Positions 30,338 through 39,893 of a DNA stretch of 64,000 bases are shown in pieces. The stretch is taken from NCBI RefSeq assembly GCF_030412965.1, contig NZ_JAUHJQ010000002.1:615979-679978 (forward strand), read 5' to 3'. The DNA is from Nocardioides oceani. GTDB lineage: Bacteria; Actinomycetota; Actinomycetes; Propionibacteriales; Nocardioidaceae. The notes under the pieces were generated by a model. It was given only the letters and a program-made list of their open reading frames with translations. It had not been told where the DNA came from and did not search any database. The first letter of the stretch is position 1, and every line of letters starts with the position of its first letter. The position numbers and the translations under genes are program-made.

Positions 30338-31636
30338 GTGACCGGGTCACCGCGGGGCGGGCGCCCGCCTCCCGGCCCGGGTGGGTACCTCGACCGCTCG
30401 TGGGACTGCCCGATCCTGCACGTCGACATGGACGCGTTCTTCGCCTCCGTGGCGCTGCGCGACCGGCCCGACCTGCGGGACGTCCCGGCGGCGGTCGGTG
30501 GTGGCCACCGCGGCGTCGTCCTGTCGGCGAACTACGCCGCCCGGGCGTACGGCGTGCGCGGCGGGATGTCGGGCGCCCGGGCCCAGCGGCTGTGCCCCCA
30601 GCTGGTCTCGGTGCCCGGCGACCACGCGGCGTTCTCGACCGTGTCCTCGGCGCTGCGCGACATCTTCCGCCGGGTCACGCCGCTGGTGGAGATGGCGTCC
30701 CTGGACGAGGCGTTCCTCGACGTCCGCGGGGCCACCCGCCGGCTCGGGTCACCCCGGGCGATCGCCGAGCTGGTCCGGGCGACCGTCCACGACGAGCAGG
30801 GCATCACCTGCTCGGCCGGGGTCGCGCCGACGGTGTCGGTGGCCAAGATCGCCAGCCGGCGGGCCAAGCCCGACGGCGTGCTCGTCGTGCCGCCCGAGGA
30901 GGTCGTCGGGTTCCTCCACGCGCTCGACGTCGAGGAGCTGTACGGCGTCGGGACGGCGACCGCCACCCGGCTGCGCCGCGCCGGCCTGCGGACGGTCCGA
31001 CAGCTCGCCCACGCTCCGCTCGAGGAGCTCCGTGCCGCCGTGGGCCCGGGTGCGGCGCACCAGCTGCAGGTGCTGGCGTGGGGCCGCGACCGCTCCGAGC
31101 TGCACGAGCGGCGCGGGCCCCAGGAGCCGGACCGCTCGATGGGGGCGCAACGCACGTTCGCGCGCGACCTGACCGAGCGCGAGGACGTGCTGCGCGAGCT
31201 GCTCGCGCTGGCCGCCAAGGTCACCCGTCGGCTCCGCGCCGGCGGGGTCGCCGGGAGGACGGTGGTGCTGACGGTCCGGTACGCCGACTTCACGACGCTG
31301 ACCCGTTCGCGCGCGCTGGCCGAGCCGACCGACGTGACGCAGGAGGTGTACGCCGCCGCGACGGCGCTGCTCGACGCGCTGCGGCGCGAGGAGCGCGGGC
31401 GCCCGGGCCGCCGCGGCGCGCTGCGGCTCGTCGGCGTGCGGGTCGAGGGCCTCCTGCCGAGCGCGCGCGTGCACCGGCAGCGGGTGCTCGGCGAGCGCGA
31501 GCACGGCTGGTCCGACGCCGACCGAGCGATGGACCGGGCGACGAGCCGGTTCGGGGCGGGGGTCGTGCGGCCGGCCGCGTTGCTGCCCGGCGCCGACGGC
31601 CGGGCCGGTCGCCGGTCCGGGGACGCACCGGCATGA
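30338..31636 (+). CDS. dinB: DNA polymerase IV (Y-family)
   Basis: This is a translesion DNA polymerase. The product is 432 residues, longer than E. coli DinB (351). Palm motifs are intact: ILHVDMDAFFASV with the first catalytic Asp and MASLDEAFLDV with the Asp-Glu pair; the fingers hold LSANYAARAYGVRGGM. The little-finger domain lies at about 255-390. The C-terminal ~40 residues are basic and low-complexity, without an obvious clamp-binding motif. The GTG at 30338 gives a 20-residue Pro/Gly-rich N-terminal extension; the true start could be later. No SOS box lies directly upstream. Confidence 0.93.
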   Translation: MTGSPRGGRPPPGPGGYLDRSWDCPILHVDMDAFFASVALRDRPDLRDVPAAVGGGHRGVVLSANYAARAYGVRGGMSGARAQRLCPQLVSVPGDHAAFSTVSSALRDIFRRVTPLVEMASLDEAFLDVRGATRRLGSPRAIAELVRATVHDEQGITCSAGVAPTVSVAKIASRRAKPDGVLVVPPEEVVGFLHALDVEELYGVGTATATRLRRAGLRTVRQLAHAPLEELRAAVGPGAAHQLQVLAWGRDRSELHERRGPQEPDRSMGAQRTFARDLTEREDVLRELLALAAKVTRRLRAGGVAGRTVVLTVRYADFTTLTRSRALAEPTDVTQEVYAAATALLDALRREERGRPGRRGALRLVGVRVEGLLPSARVHRQRVLGEREHGWSDADRAMDRATSRFGAGVVRPAALLPGADGRAGRRSGDAPA

Positions 31637-31691
31637 GGACCCGGAGGGACGAATTTCACCGACGCGGGTACCGCGTTCCAGGACGCCTGCC

Positions 31692-31697
31692 TAGACT
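31692..31697 (+). promoter_or_regulatory. -10 box for the DUF3040 gene
   Basis: TAGACT lies about 54 bases before the GTG at 31751; a GGAGGAA ribosome site precedes that start. No -35 is evident. Confidence 0.45.
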
Positions 31698-31750
31698 TGG
31701 TGCACGACCCGCGTGGGACGTCTACCGCTCGTACGACCAGTGGAGGAACG

Positions 31751-32200
31751 GTGCCACTCTCCGAAGAGGAGCTGCGACTGCTCGAGCAGATGGAGCGCGC
31801 GCTCTCGGAGGAGGATCCGAAGTTCGCCTCCACCCTGCGCGGCACCTCGTTGCGACGCTCCGCCCGCCGCCGCGCGATCATCGCCGGCGTCTGCTTCCTC
31901 GTCGGCGTCACGCTGCTGATGACCGGTGCGGTCACCCAGCTCGCGGTCGTCGGCGTGGTCGGGTTCCTCGTCATGCTCGGCTCGGCCACCGTCGCGCTCA
32001 CCGCGATGCGCGGCCAGGCGGCCGCCGCGTCGTCGCCGGTCGCCGACCCCCGTCAGGCGGCCCACCCCTCGCGTGGCTTCACCGTGATCGACGGCGGGCG
32101 CCGCGGTCGCACCCGCCGCACCCGACGCTCCTCCGGCTCCTTCATGGAGCGGATGGAGGAGCGCTGGCGCAGGCGCCGGGAGCAGAACGGCGGCTTCTGA
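31751..32200 (+). CDS. DUF3040 membrane protein
   Basis: The product is 149 residues. The N-terminus PLSEEELRLLEQMERALSEEDPKFASTL is the DUF3040 signature. Two adjacent membrane helices (about 40-60 and 64-84) follow, then a basic tail rich in Arg and Ser. The M. tuberculosis counterpart (Rv2169c) also lies between metF and the mraZ cluster, so the gene is part of the conserved neighbourhood. Function is unknown. The GTG at 31751 is 5 bases after a GGAGG site. Confidence 0.85.
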   Translation: MPLSEEELRLLEQMERALSEEDPKFASTLRGTSLRRSARRRAIIAGVCFLVGVTLLMTGAVTQLAVVGVVGFLVMLGSATVALTAMRGQAAAASSPVADPRQAAHPSRGFTVIDGGRRGRTRRTRRSSGSFMERMEERWRRRREQNGGF

Positions 32201-32238
32201 GCCACCCCCAGCTCCGCCCCGCCCGGTGTCCGCGGGCC

Positions 32239-32273
32239 GGTTGATCAGGTTGCGCAGCAACCGTGTCGAAACC
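32239..32273. repeat. REP-like repeat between convergent genes
   Basis: The sequence runs GGTTGATCAGG, a hairpin GTTGC-gca-GCAAC (32249-32261), then CGTGTCGAAACC. It resembles dispersed repeats I recall from Nocardioides genomes and again lies between two convergent gene ends. Confidence 0.55.
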
Positions 32274-32298
32274 CAGCCGACGGACCAGCGCCGGCGGG

Positions 32299-34671
32299 TC
32301 AGGTGCCGACGTGGTCGACGACGCCGCCGTACCGCGTCTGTCCGGGCTCCGTGGTGCTCCGGGGCGCGGGCCCGGCCTGCCGGGTGAGGACCGAGCGGGG
32401 CCACCAGGCGGCCAGCCGCCGGGCGCCGCGCGACGCGCCGTCGTGGAGGGCCTCGGTGACCGTCTCGACCTCCGCGCGGAGGGTGGCGGTGGCGTCCTCC
32501 CCGCGGGGGGAGTAGCGCCGCAGCTCCAGCGACGCGACGACCCGGTCCAGGGCGTGCACGGCGTCGGGGGCGAGCTCGGGCCCCCGCGGCGGGCGGGGTG
32601 CGGCGTACTCGTCGGTCCGGGCGCCGAAGTGCTGGACCAGCCAGTCGCGGGTCTGCCGGGGCGACCGGGCCACGGGCCAGCGCAGCCCGAGGTCGACCGC
32701 GGTGTCGCGGAGCTCGGCCCACGCCGGTTCGGGGCCCGCGGAGAGCCGTCGGGCGCGGCGCCGGGTCCGGACCAGGCGCGGGAGGAGGAGCAGGACGGCG
32801 AGCGCGCCCGCTCCGAGCAGGCCGCCGAGCACCGGCAGCAGCCAGGCGCGGTCGTCGCCGGCCCCGGCTGCCTCCTCCGGCTGCTCCTCCTCGACCGGCG
32901 CCGCCGGCTGGTCCGCGGCGCGGTCGGGGGTGTCCGGCGCCGCACCCTCGGTCCGGTCGGGGGAGCCGGGGTCGGGGGCGGGGACGTCCTGGCGGGTCCA
33001 CTGCGGGACCGTGCGCGCCCGCGCGGCCGGCGTGGGCTCGAAGCGCACCCACCCGCTGCCGGGGAAGAACAGCTCCGGCCAGGCGTGGAGGTCGTGGGCG
33101 CTGTACTCCCAGGTGTTCGTGCCGACGCGCTGCGGGCGCAGGAAGCCGACCGCCACGCGCGCCGGGATGCCGAGCATCCGCGCCATGATCGCCATCGACG
33201 CGGCGTACTGCTCGCAGTAGCCGCGGCGGCCGTCGGGGCGGAGGAAGGACACCAGGTCCTGGATGTCGTTGCCCGCGACGCCGTCGGTGGTGTACTCGAA
33301 GCCGCCGGTCTCGCGGAACCACCGCTGCAGCGCGACGGCCTTCTCGTAGCGGGTCGGCGCCTCGCGGGTCACCTGGATCGCCAGGTTGCGGACCTCGGTG
33401 GGCAGGCCGTCGGGCAGCTCGGTGTACGTGCTCGGCACCAGGCCGCCGACCGAGGGGGCCCGGGCCATGTCGACGGCGTCGTAGTCCAGCTCGACGCCGA
33501 GCATGCGGTACTGCAGGCCGCGGGTGTCCAGGTCGTCGTCGGCGGCGAGGAAGTCACGGGTCTGGACGTCGTAGCGCCAGTCGCCGGGCGCGTCGACCAG
33601 CGTGCTGGTCGCCCACGCGGGCAGCCAGCTCGACTCGAAGTTCTCGTAGACGCTGACCCGGTAGTCGTAGGTGCGGCGGTCCAGGCCCGACTCCACCCCG
33701 AGCAGCGGCGGGAGCTGGCCGGCCGCGAGGTTGGTGGTCGGCACCTCGCGGTCGCCGGCGCTCCAGGTGTCGCCGTTGAACCAGGTCAGCGCGGTCGTGC
33801 GGAGGTACGACGGGTCGGGGTCGTCGGTGGTGAACCGGAGCACCGGGTCGTCGGGCCCGCGGACCAGGTCCTGCTTGAGGTCGGCCAGCGGGTTGGACAG
33901 CTCGATGTCGTCGTCCCCGCCCGGGCCGTGGCCGAAGTCGACCAGGCGCACGTCGAGCGTGGGCACCGCGATCGGCACGGCCACCGCCAGCGCCGTGGCC
34001 AGGGCGCCGATCGCGAGCGCCGTGGCCCGGACCCGCCCGGTGCGGACGTCGAACGCGGTCGGGTCCTCCTCGACCGTGCGGCCCCAGCGAGTGACCCGGT
34101 CGCCCTCGTGGAGGTAGAGCACGAGCAGGAAGCCGGTCGCGGTGAGCGCGAAGACCCACCAGGACAGGCCGCCGCCGACGAGGCTCACCGGGACGCTGTA
34201 GATCGTCAGCAGCGGCAGGCCCGCGAGCGAGACCCGGCGCAGCGTGGAGACCAGCACGTCGACGAGCAGGAAGCAGGCGAGGCCGCCGGAGACCAGCAGC
34301 GGGTGGACGCCCGGCGCGGTGCTCGGCACCGGCGGGGCGTACTGGTTGGCGCTGTCGACCGCGGCCCGGAAGACCGCCTCGAGCGCTACGGCACCCGGGC
34401 CGAGGGGCAGCGGGTAGCCGGTCAGGGCCAGGGAGGTCGCGACGCCGCCGGTCAGCAGCTGGGCGAGCACGACCACCCCGCCGGGCAGCCGCGCCCAGCG
34501 CGCGAGCGCGCCGGTGGCGACGACGACGAGGCCGATGAGGGCGAGCGGGCCCAGGAAGCGCCCGGGCAGCTCGGTGAAGGGACGCCAGGACAGCATCGCC
34601 ACCCAGGTCGTCGCCGCGGCCGCCGCCGAGACGGCCAGCGTCGTGCGCAGGCTCGCGCGTCGGGTCGTCAC
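32299..34671 (-). CDS. TgpA-like transglutaminase membrane protein (DUF3488)
   Basis: The product is 790 residues. Six or so membrane helices fill the first ~215 residues. A large extracytoplasmic region contains a transglutaminase core at about 470-560: GRRGYCEQYAASMAIMARMLGIPARVAVGF with the catalytic Cys, HDLHAWPELFF with the His, and GWVRFEPTP. A Pro/Glu-rich linker, a further membrane helix (about 630) and a C-terminal cytoplasmic domain follow. It is the last gene of the moxR-DUF58-tgpA operon, coupled to the DUF58 gene by GTGA. A role at the cell envelope is inferred. Confidence 0.9.
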   Translation of the reverse strand: MTTRRASLRTTLAVSAAAAATTWVAMLSWRPFTELPGRFLGPLALIGLVVVATGALARWARLPGGVVVLAQLLTGGVATSLALTGYPLPLGPGAVALEAVFRAAVDSANQYAPPVPSTAPGVHPLLVSGGLACFLLVDVLVSTLRRVSLAGLPLLTIYSVPVSLVGGGLSWWVFALTATGFLLVLYLHEGDRVTRWGRTVEEDPTAFDVRTGRVRATALAIGALATALAVAVPIAVPTLDVRLVDFGHGPGGDDDIELSNPLADLKQDLVRGPDDPVLRFTTDDPDPSYLRTTALTWFNGDTWSAGDREVPTTNLAAGQLPPLLGVESGLDRRTYDYRVSVYENFESSWLPAWATSTLVDAPGDWRYDVQTRDFLAADDDLDTRGLQYRMLGVELDYDAVDMARAPSVGGLVPSTYTELPDGLPTEVRNLAIQVTREAPTRYEKAVALQRWFRETGGFEYTTDGVAGNDIQDLVSFLRPDGRRGYCEQYAASMAIMARMLGIPARVAVGFLRPQRVGTNTWEYSAHDLHAWPELFFPGSGWVRFEPTPAARARTVPQWTRQDVPAPDPGSPDRTEGAAPDTPDRAADQPAAPVEEEQPEEAAGAGDDRAWLLPVLGGLLGAGALAVLLLLPRLVRTRRRARRLSAGPEPAWAELRDTAVDLGLRWPVARSPRQTRDWLVQHFGARTDEYAAPRPPRGPELAPDAVHALDRVVASLELRRYSPRGEDATATLRAEVETVTEALHDGASRGARRLAAWWPRSVLTRQAGPAPRSTTEPGQTRYGGVVDHVGT

Positions 34672-35945
34672 CGGGCCACCTCCACGCCGCGCGTCCGGGG
34701 GCCGCGGCTGCCCGTCGAGCCGAGCTCCTGCCAGATGGTGTCGAGCCGGTCGCCCGGCGTCAGCGCCGCGGCCCGCCAGCCCTGCTGGACGAGCACCGGC
34801 GTCGCGCCGCCCGGAGCACCGGCCGGGCCGTGCACGTCGACCCAGGCGTCGACGTCGAGCGCGACCGCCAGGCCGGAGCCGGCGTGGTGCCGCATGCGGC
34901 GCAGGACCGGCACGTCGAGCGCCTCGACGGCGCCGAGCACCGCGACCGTCAGCCCGCCGTGGCCCTGCTCGCCGAGCCAGGAGCCGTCCAGGCGGGGGGA
35001 GGAGACCGGCGGGAGCACGGCGAGCGCCTCGAGGAGCGGGCCGGTGCCGACGTTCGCCTCGCGCTGGTGCCAGGCGTTGCCGGGGTCCTCGCCGGTCGCG
35101 GTGACCAGTCGGACGGCGAAGCCACGCTGGGTCAGGTGCACCGCGATCGAGGCCGCGGCGGAGACGGCCGCCTCCAGGGAGGAGGCGACGCCCTGCCCGC
35201 GGTGCGCGCGGGCGCGGTTGTCGACGACGAGGGTCGCGCGGGACTGCCAGGGCTGCTCCTCGCGACGCACCATCAGCTCGCCGGTGCGCGCCGAGCTGCG
35301 CCAGTGGACCCGGCGCAGGTCGTCGCCGCGGCGGTACTCCCGCACGGTGACGTCCTCGGCGGAGCCGGTCGCGAAGGCGCGCGGACGGTTGTCGCCGGCG
35401 CCGGTCCAGCCGCCGCCGAGGGGGATCGTGGGCAGCGCGACGGTGCGCGGGGTGACGGTCAGCGTCGCGGTGGTGCGGAACGAGCGCCCCATCTCGACCA
35501 GGCCGAACGGGTCAGCCACGCGCACCGACATCGGCCCGAGCTCGAAGCGGCCGCGGACGTCCGAGCGCACCTGGTACGACGCGTGGCGGCGCCACCCGTG
35601 CCCGATGCCCTCCAGCACGAACCGTGGCCGCGAGCCCAGCACGTAGGGCACCTGGTCCTCCAGCAGCAGCACGCCGCTCGGCGTGCGTCCCTCGTTGGTC
35701 AAGGCGAGGTCCACCCGCGCGGACTGCCCGGCGGTCACCAGCTGCGGGGTGACCGTGCGGACCAGTGCCAGCCGGTAGCGGCTGCGCGCGAGCACCGCGG
35801 CCGTCACCACGGGCAGCGCGAGCACGAGCACGCCGACGCGGTTCAGTGCGGGCTGGCCCAGGACGATCGCGCACACGACGGCGGTCACGCCGGCCGCGAC
35901 GAAGGCCCGGCCGCGGACGGTCAGCCCGGCGAGCGCCTCACGCAC
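34668..35945 (-). CDS. DUF58 protein (MoxR-associated)
   Basis: The product is 425 residues with two N-terminal membrane helices (about 12-52), a beta-rich region and the DUF58 core EYRRGDDLRRVHWRSSARTGELMVRREEQPW at about 220-250, followed by a von Willebrand A-like fold. DUF58 proteins are partners of MoxR ATPases. It lies between moxR and the transglutaminase gene and overlaps the latter by four bases. Confidence 0.92.
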   Translation of the reverse strand: MREALAGLTVRGRAFVAAGVTAVVCAIVLGQPALNRVGVLVLALPVVTAAVLARSRYRLALVRTVTPQLVTAGQSARVDLALTNEGRTPSGVLLLEDQVPYVLGSRPRFVLEGIGHGWRRHASYQVRSDVRGRFELGPMSVRVADPFGLVEMGRSFRTTATLTVTPRTVALPTIPLGGGWTGAGDNRPRAFATGSAEDVTVREYRRGDDLRRVHWRSSARTGELMVRREEQPWQSRATLVVDNRARAHRGQGVASSLEAAVSAAASIAVHLTQRGFAVRLVTATGEDPGNAWHQREANVGTGPLLEALAVLPPVSSPRLDGSWLGEQGHGGLTVAVLGAVEALDVPVLRRMRHHAGSGLAVALDVDAWVDVHGPAGAPGGATPVLVQQGWRAAALTPGDRLDTIWQELGSTGSRGPRTRGVEVAR

Positions 35946-35972
35946 GACCCGTCCCGGGGTGGGCGGAGACGT

Positions 35973-36950
<978 letters not shown>

Positions 36951-37322
36951 GTCGACCCTTCCCGTCCCGTCCAGCCGTGCCCCACCACCGTATTCGGTGG
37001 CGGCAACCTACGCCGGTCCTCGCGCTCCGACGGGGCTTCCGTGGAGGCGGTTCCGACGCCGCCGGCCGCGGGCCTCCTCCACCTCGTCCGCGCCGCGCCG
37101 TCCCGCCACGCCCCACCACGCCCCACCCCGCGTCCCCACCCGCGCACCACCACCGCCCCACCGGGCCCGTCCCGGTGCGGCGCCCGGCTGGCCGACGAGC
37201 CCGCTGACCTGCGGGAACGGCGTGCACCCCGATCGACGGGGCAGCCCGGGCAGACCGGACGGGCGCGGGGGAGGGGAGCGGCGACGTACGCCGAAAAGAC
37301 GCCGTGGACACGCCCGATGTGG

Positions 37323-37350
37323 TTGACGGTGGGGAGAAGTGGGTTAAAGT
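37323..37350 (+). promoter_or_regulatory. mraZ promoter
   Basis: TTGACG (37323-37328), a 16-base spacer and TAAAGT (37345-37350) form a good housekeeping promoter. Transcription should begin near 37357, inside the GTGG array. Confidence 0.7.
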
Positions 37351-37372
37351 GGTGCGAAGTGGAGGAACGTGG
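37329..37372 (+). promoter_or_regulatory. MraZ box array: five GTGG at 10-bp spacing
   Basis: GTGG begins at 37329, 37339, 37349, 37359 and 37369, exactly one helical turn apart. MraZ is known to bind tandem TGGG-type boxes with this spacing at its own promoter. The array covers the -10 and the start site, so strong autorepression is expected. Confidence 0.8.
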
Positions 37373-37388
37373 CTGACGGAGGTGCCCG

Positions 37389-37814
37389 ATGTTCTTCATG
37401 GGCACCTACACCCCCCGGCTCGACGAGAAGGGGCGGCTGTTCCTCCCGGCGAAGTTCAGGGACCGACTCGCAGAGGGGCTCGTGGTGACGCAGGGTCAGG
37501 AGAACTGCCTGGTCGTGTGGCCGAGCGACGTCTTCATGCAGGAGGCGCAGCGGGCCCGGGCGACGCCGATGACCAACAAGTCCGCCCGTGAGTACGCCCG
37601 CGTGCTCTTCGCCGGCGCGGACGAGGGGTCGCTGGACAAGCAGGGCCGGATCTCGATCCCCGCCACCCTCCGCGACTACGCGTCGCTGGAGAAGGACGTG
37701 GTCGTCATCGGTGTCATGGACCGGATCGAGATCTGGGACCCGGCTCGCTGGGAGGCGTTCTCCAGCGAGGCCCAGCGCAAGTTCGCCGAGCTCGACGAGG
37801 CCGGCGAGGACTGA
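37389..37814 (+). CDS. mraZ: Transcriptional regulator MraZ
   Basis: The product is 141 residues with two AbrB-like SpoVT/MraZ repeats: MGTYTPRLDEKGRLFLPAKFRD (about 4-25) and DKQGRISIPATLRDYA (about 80-95), each with the family DxxGR motif. MraZ forms a ring oligomer and binds tandem DNA boxes at its own promoter. An alternative ATG lies three codons in. It heads the division/cell-wall cluster but is separated from rsmH by a structured 227-bp region. Confidence 0.96.
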   Translation: MFFMGTYTPRLDEKGRLFLPAKFRDRLAEGLVVTQGQENCLVVWPSDVFMQEAQRARATPMTNKSAREYARVLFAGADEGSLDKQGRISIPATLRDYASLEKDVVVIGVMDRIEIWDPARWEAFSSEAQRKFAELDEAGED

Positions 37815-37864
37815 CCGGCAGCACCCAGCAGCACCCGGCAGCACCAGAACCGAAGAACGGATCC

Positions 37865-37971
37865 GCAGGGCCAGGTCTCTGGCCCGCTCTCCCCGCCAGC
37901 TGGCGCACCTTCCCCGGTGCCAGGTGGCGGCACTTCCCCACCGGGGGAGCGGGCAGGAGACCTGGCCCTGC
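37865..37971 (+). ncRNA. mraW-type structured RNA upstream of rsmH
   Basis: An outer perfect 15-bp stem (GCAGGGCCAGGTCTC at 37865-37879 with 37957-37971) continues into a GCTCTCCCC/GGGGGAGC stem and encloses two hairpins: GCACC-TTCCCC-GGTGC and GGTGG...CCACC. Both carry CTTCCCC in the loop. This matches what I know of the actinobacterial mraW RNA motif, found before peptidoglycan operons beginning with mraW (rsmH). Confidence 0.72.
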
Positions 37972-37977
37972 GGCGCC

Positions 37978-38035
37978 GCAGCACCACCCACCACCACGCA
38001 CCACCACCACGCACCACCACCACGCAGCAGGGGTC
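37978..38035 (+). repeat. CACCACC/CACG low-complexity repeat
   Basis: Three near-identical copies of CACCACCACCACG-like units fill the space between the RNA element and the small ORF. It is probably unstructured leader; the strand has almost no G. Confidence 0.6.
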
Positions 38036-38041
38036 GAGCCG

Positions 38042-38200
38042 ATGAGCAGCACGCACGTGACGTCCGCGAGGACGAGCGACGGTGCCGCCCCGCGCGTGCG
38101 GCACCAGGCCCGCGACGCCGCGGTGCTCATGGCCTTCTCCGCGGTCAGCTCGATCGGGCTGGCCACCACCTTCCTCCTGCTCGCCCGGCTCGGGGGCTGA
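38042..38200 (+). CDS. Small membrane protein at the head of the rsmH operon
   Basis: An ATG at 38042 opens a 52-residue frame ending TGA at 38200, six bases before the rsmH ATG. The N-terminal half is polar and basic (SSTHVTSARTSDG, then RVRHQARDAAV); the C-terminal half is one membrane helix (AFSAVSSIGLATTFLLLA). A GGGG stretch lies about 9 bases upstream. I do not recognise a family. The position directly after the RNA element and before rsmH suggests a role or a regulatory translation event in the division operon. Confidence 0.6.
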   Translation: MSSTHVTSARTSDGAAPRVRHQARDAAVLMAFSAVSSIGLATTFLLLARLGG

Positions 38201-38206
38201 CCCGCG

Positions 38207-39172
38207 ATGAGCGAGCCCCGACACGTCCCGGTGCTGCTCGACCGGGTCGTCGCCCTCCTGCAACCCGCGCTCGAGCACGACGGCGCCGTCCTCGTCGACT
38301 GCACGCTCGGCCTCGGCGGCCACACCGAGGCCGTCCTCGAGCGGTGCGGGCAGGCGCGCGTGGTCGGCATCGACCGCGACCCCGAGGCCCTGCGCCGCGC
38401 GGGCGAGCGGCTGGCGGCGTACGGCGAGCGCTTCACCGGCGTCCACGCCGTCTACGACGAGCTGCCCGACGTCCTCGCCGACCTCGGCCTGCCGTCCGTC
38501 GACGCGGTCCTCTTCGACCTCGGCGTCTCCTCGATGCAGCTCGACGTGCGTGAGCGCGGCTTCGCCTACGCCGAGGACGCCCCGCTCGACATGCGCATGG
38601 ACGGCACGACCGGTCCGACGGCCGCCGACGTGCTCAACACCTACTCCGCCGGCGAGCTGACCCGCGTGCTGCGCGACTACGGCGAGGAGCGCTTCGCCAA
38701 GAAGATCGCGCACGCGATCGTCCGCCGCCGCGAGACCGAGCCGTTCGCGACCTCCGGCCCCCTGGTCGAGCTGTTGTACGCCGAGATCCCGGCGCCGGCG
38801 CGCCGGACCGGCGGGCACCCGGCCAAGCGGACCTTCCAGGCGCTGCGCATGGAGGTCAACGACGAGCTGGCCGTCCTGCGGCGGGCGATCCCGGCCGCGA
38901 TCGACGCCATCGGGGTCGGCGGCCGCGTGGTCGTGGAGTCCTACCACTCCCTCGAGGACCGGCTGGTCAAGCAGGCGTTCACCGCTGCCACCCGGTCCAC
39001 CGTCCCGCTCGACCTGCCGTTCGTGCCCGAGGGGAGCGAGCCCGCCCTGCGCCTGGTCACCCGCGGCGCCGAGCAGGCCGATGAGCAGGAGATCGCCCAG
39101 AACCCGCGAGCGGCCTCGGTCCGCCTGCGTGCCATCGAACGGCTTCGCGCATCCCAGGGAGCAGCCTCATGA
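38207..39172 (+). CDS. rsmH: 16S rRNA (cytosine-1402-N4)-methyltransferase
   Basis: RsmH (MraW) methylates N4 of C1402 in the 30S decoding centre using SAM. The product is 321 residues. Motifs are [28 protein letters not shown] (SAM site), [47 protein letters not shown] and [15 protein letters not shown]. It is the first large gene after the structured RNA. Its stop overlaps the ftsL ATG (ATGA). Confidence 0.97.
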   Translation: MSEPRHVPVLLDRVVALLQPALEHDGAVLVDCTLGLGGHTEAVLERCGQARVVGIDRDPEALRRAGERLAAYGERFTGVHAVYDELPDVLADLGLPSVDAVLFDLGVSSMQLDVRERGFAYAEDAPLDMRMDGTTGPTAADVLNTYSAGELTRVLRDYGEERFAKKIAHAIVRRRETEPFATSGPLVELLYAEIPAPARRTGGHPAKRTFQALRMEVNDELAVLRRAIPAAIDAIGVGGRVVVESYHSLEDRLVKQAFTAATRSTVPLDLPFVPEGSEPALRLVTRGAEQADEQEIAQNPRAASVRLRAIERLRASQGAAS

Positions 39173-39852
39173 GCACCACCTCCAGCAGCGCAGCGGCCCA
39201 GCTCCGCCACCGCGTCCCCCGGCTGGCCGAGGCGGCAGTCGACCGGGCCCGGCTGACCGTCGTCCCGAGCCGGCGGGTGCGCGCCGCGCGCGTCCCCTTC
39301 GTGATGCTCGTGACCGCGGTGCTCCTCGGCGGCGTCGTCGGGCTGCTCCTGTTCAACACCCAGATGCAGCAGGCGTCGTTCGCTGCCACCGCGCTGGAGC
39401 AGCAGGCCGGCAACCTCGCCGCTCGCGAGCAGACGCTGAGCATGGAGATCGAGCGGCTGCGCGACCCGCAGACCATCGCCGCCCGCGCGACCCGCCTGGG
39501 GATGGTCGTGCCGACCGCGCCGACGTTCCTCGATCTCGACACCGGCGAGGTGCACGGCACGACGACCCCGGCCGGCCCCGAGAACAGCCTCCCGATCAAC
39601 CCCGCCCCGCCCGTGCTGCCGGCGGTCCTGGCCCCGGCGCCGACGGTCGTCGAGGTCGAGGCGCCGCCCGAGGGCGTGCTGCCCGAGGACCGGGGCGCCG
39701 GCCAGGACGGGCAGCGCGGAAACTCCGGCGACACGGGCCGCGGTGACGGCGCCGGGGGCCGCGACGGGGGTAGAAACTCACAGGAGCCCCAGCAGTCACA
39801 GGGATCCCAGCAGAACCAGCAGAACCAGCAGAACCAGCAGCGCAACCGCTGA
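39169..39852 (+). CDS. ftsL: FtsL-like septum protein
   Basis: The product is 227 residues. A basic N-terminal cytoplasmic region precedes one membrane helix (about 43-65, [21 protein letters not shown]). The short periplasmic coiled coil (about 68-105, [24 protein letters not shown]) is typical of FtsL/DivIC. Unlike the usual ~120-residue protein it carries a long Pro-rich, then Gly/Asp-rich tail ending in QNQQ repeats. The order rsmH-ftsL-ftsI supports the name. FtsL works in the FtsQLB complex that activates septal synthesis. Confidence 0.82.
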   Translation: MSTTSSSAAAQLRHRVPRLAEAAVDRARLTVVPSRRVRAARVPFVMLVTAVLLGGVVGLLLFNTQMQQASFAATALEQQAGNLAAREQTLSMEIERLRDPQTIAARATRLGMVVPTAPTFLDLDTGEVHGTTTPAGPENSLPINPAPPVLPAVLAPAPTVVEVEAPPEGVLPEDRGAGQDGQRGNSGDTGRGDGAGGRDGGRNSQEPQQSQGSQQNQQNQQNQQRNR

Positions 39853-39893
39853 GCAGTACCGCCAGGACCGTCGAGCAGGACCAGGGAGACCCC

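Larger units (their letters stand above)
36951..37388. other. 438-bp divergent spacer moxR/mraZ
   Basis: No gene is seen here. The left part has a dyad CCACCG-tatt-CGGTGG (36985-37000) and a low-complexity C/A-rich run with a 10-bp duplication near 37106-37125. The right end holds the mraZ promoter, its GTGG boxes and a GGAGG ribosome site (37378-37382). Confidence 0.7.

Noticed and set aside
37978-38035. Regular CACC-type repeats resembling a short CRISPR array
   Set aside because: Units are adjoining simple-sequence repeats without unique spacers, and no cas genes are present.
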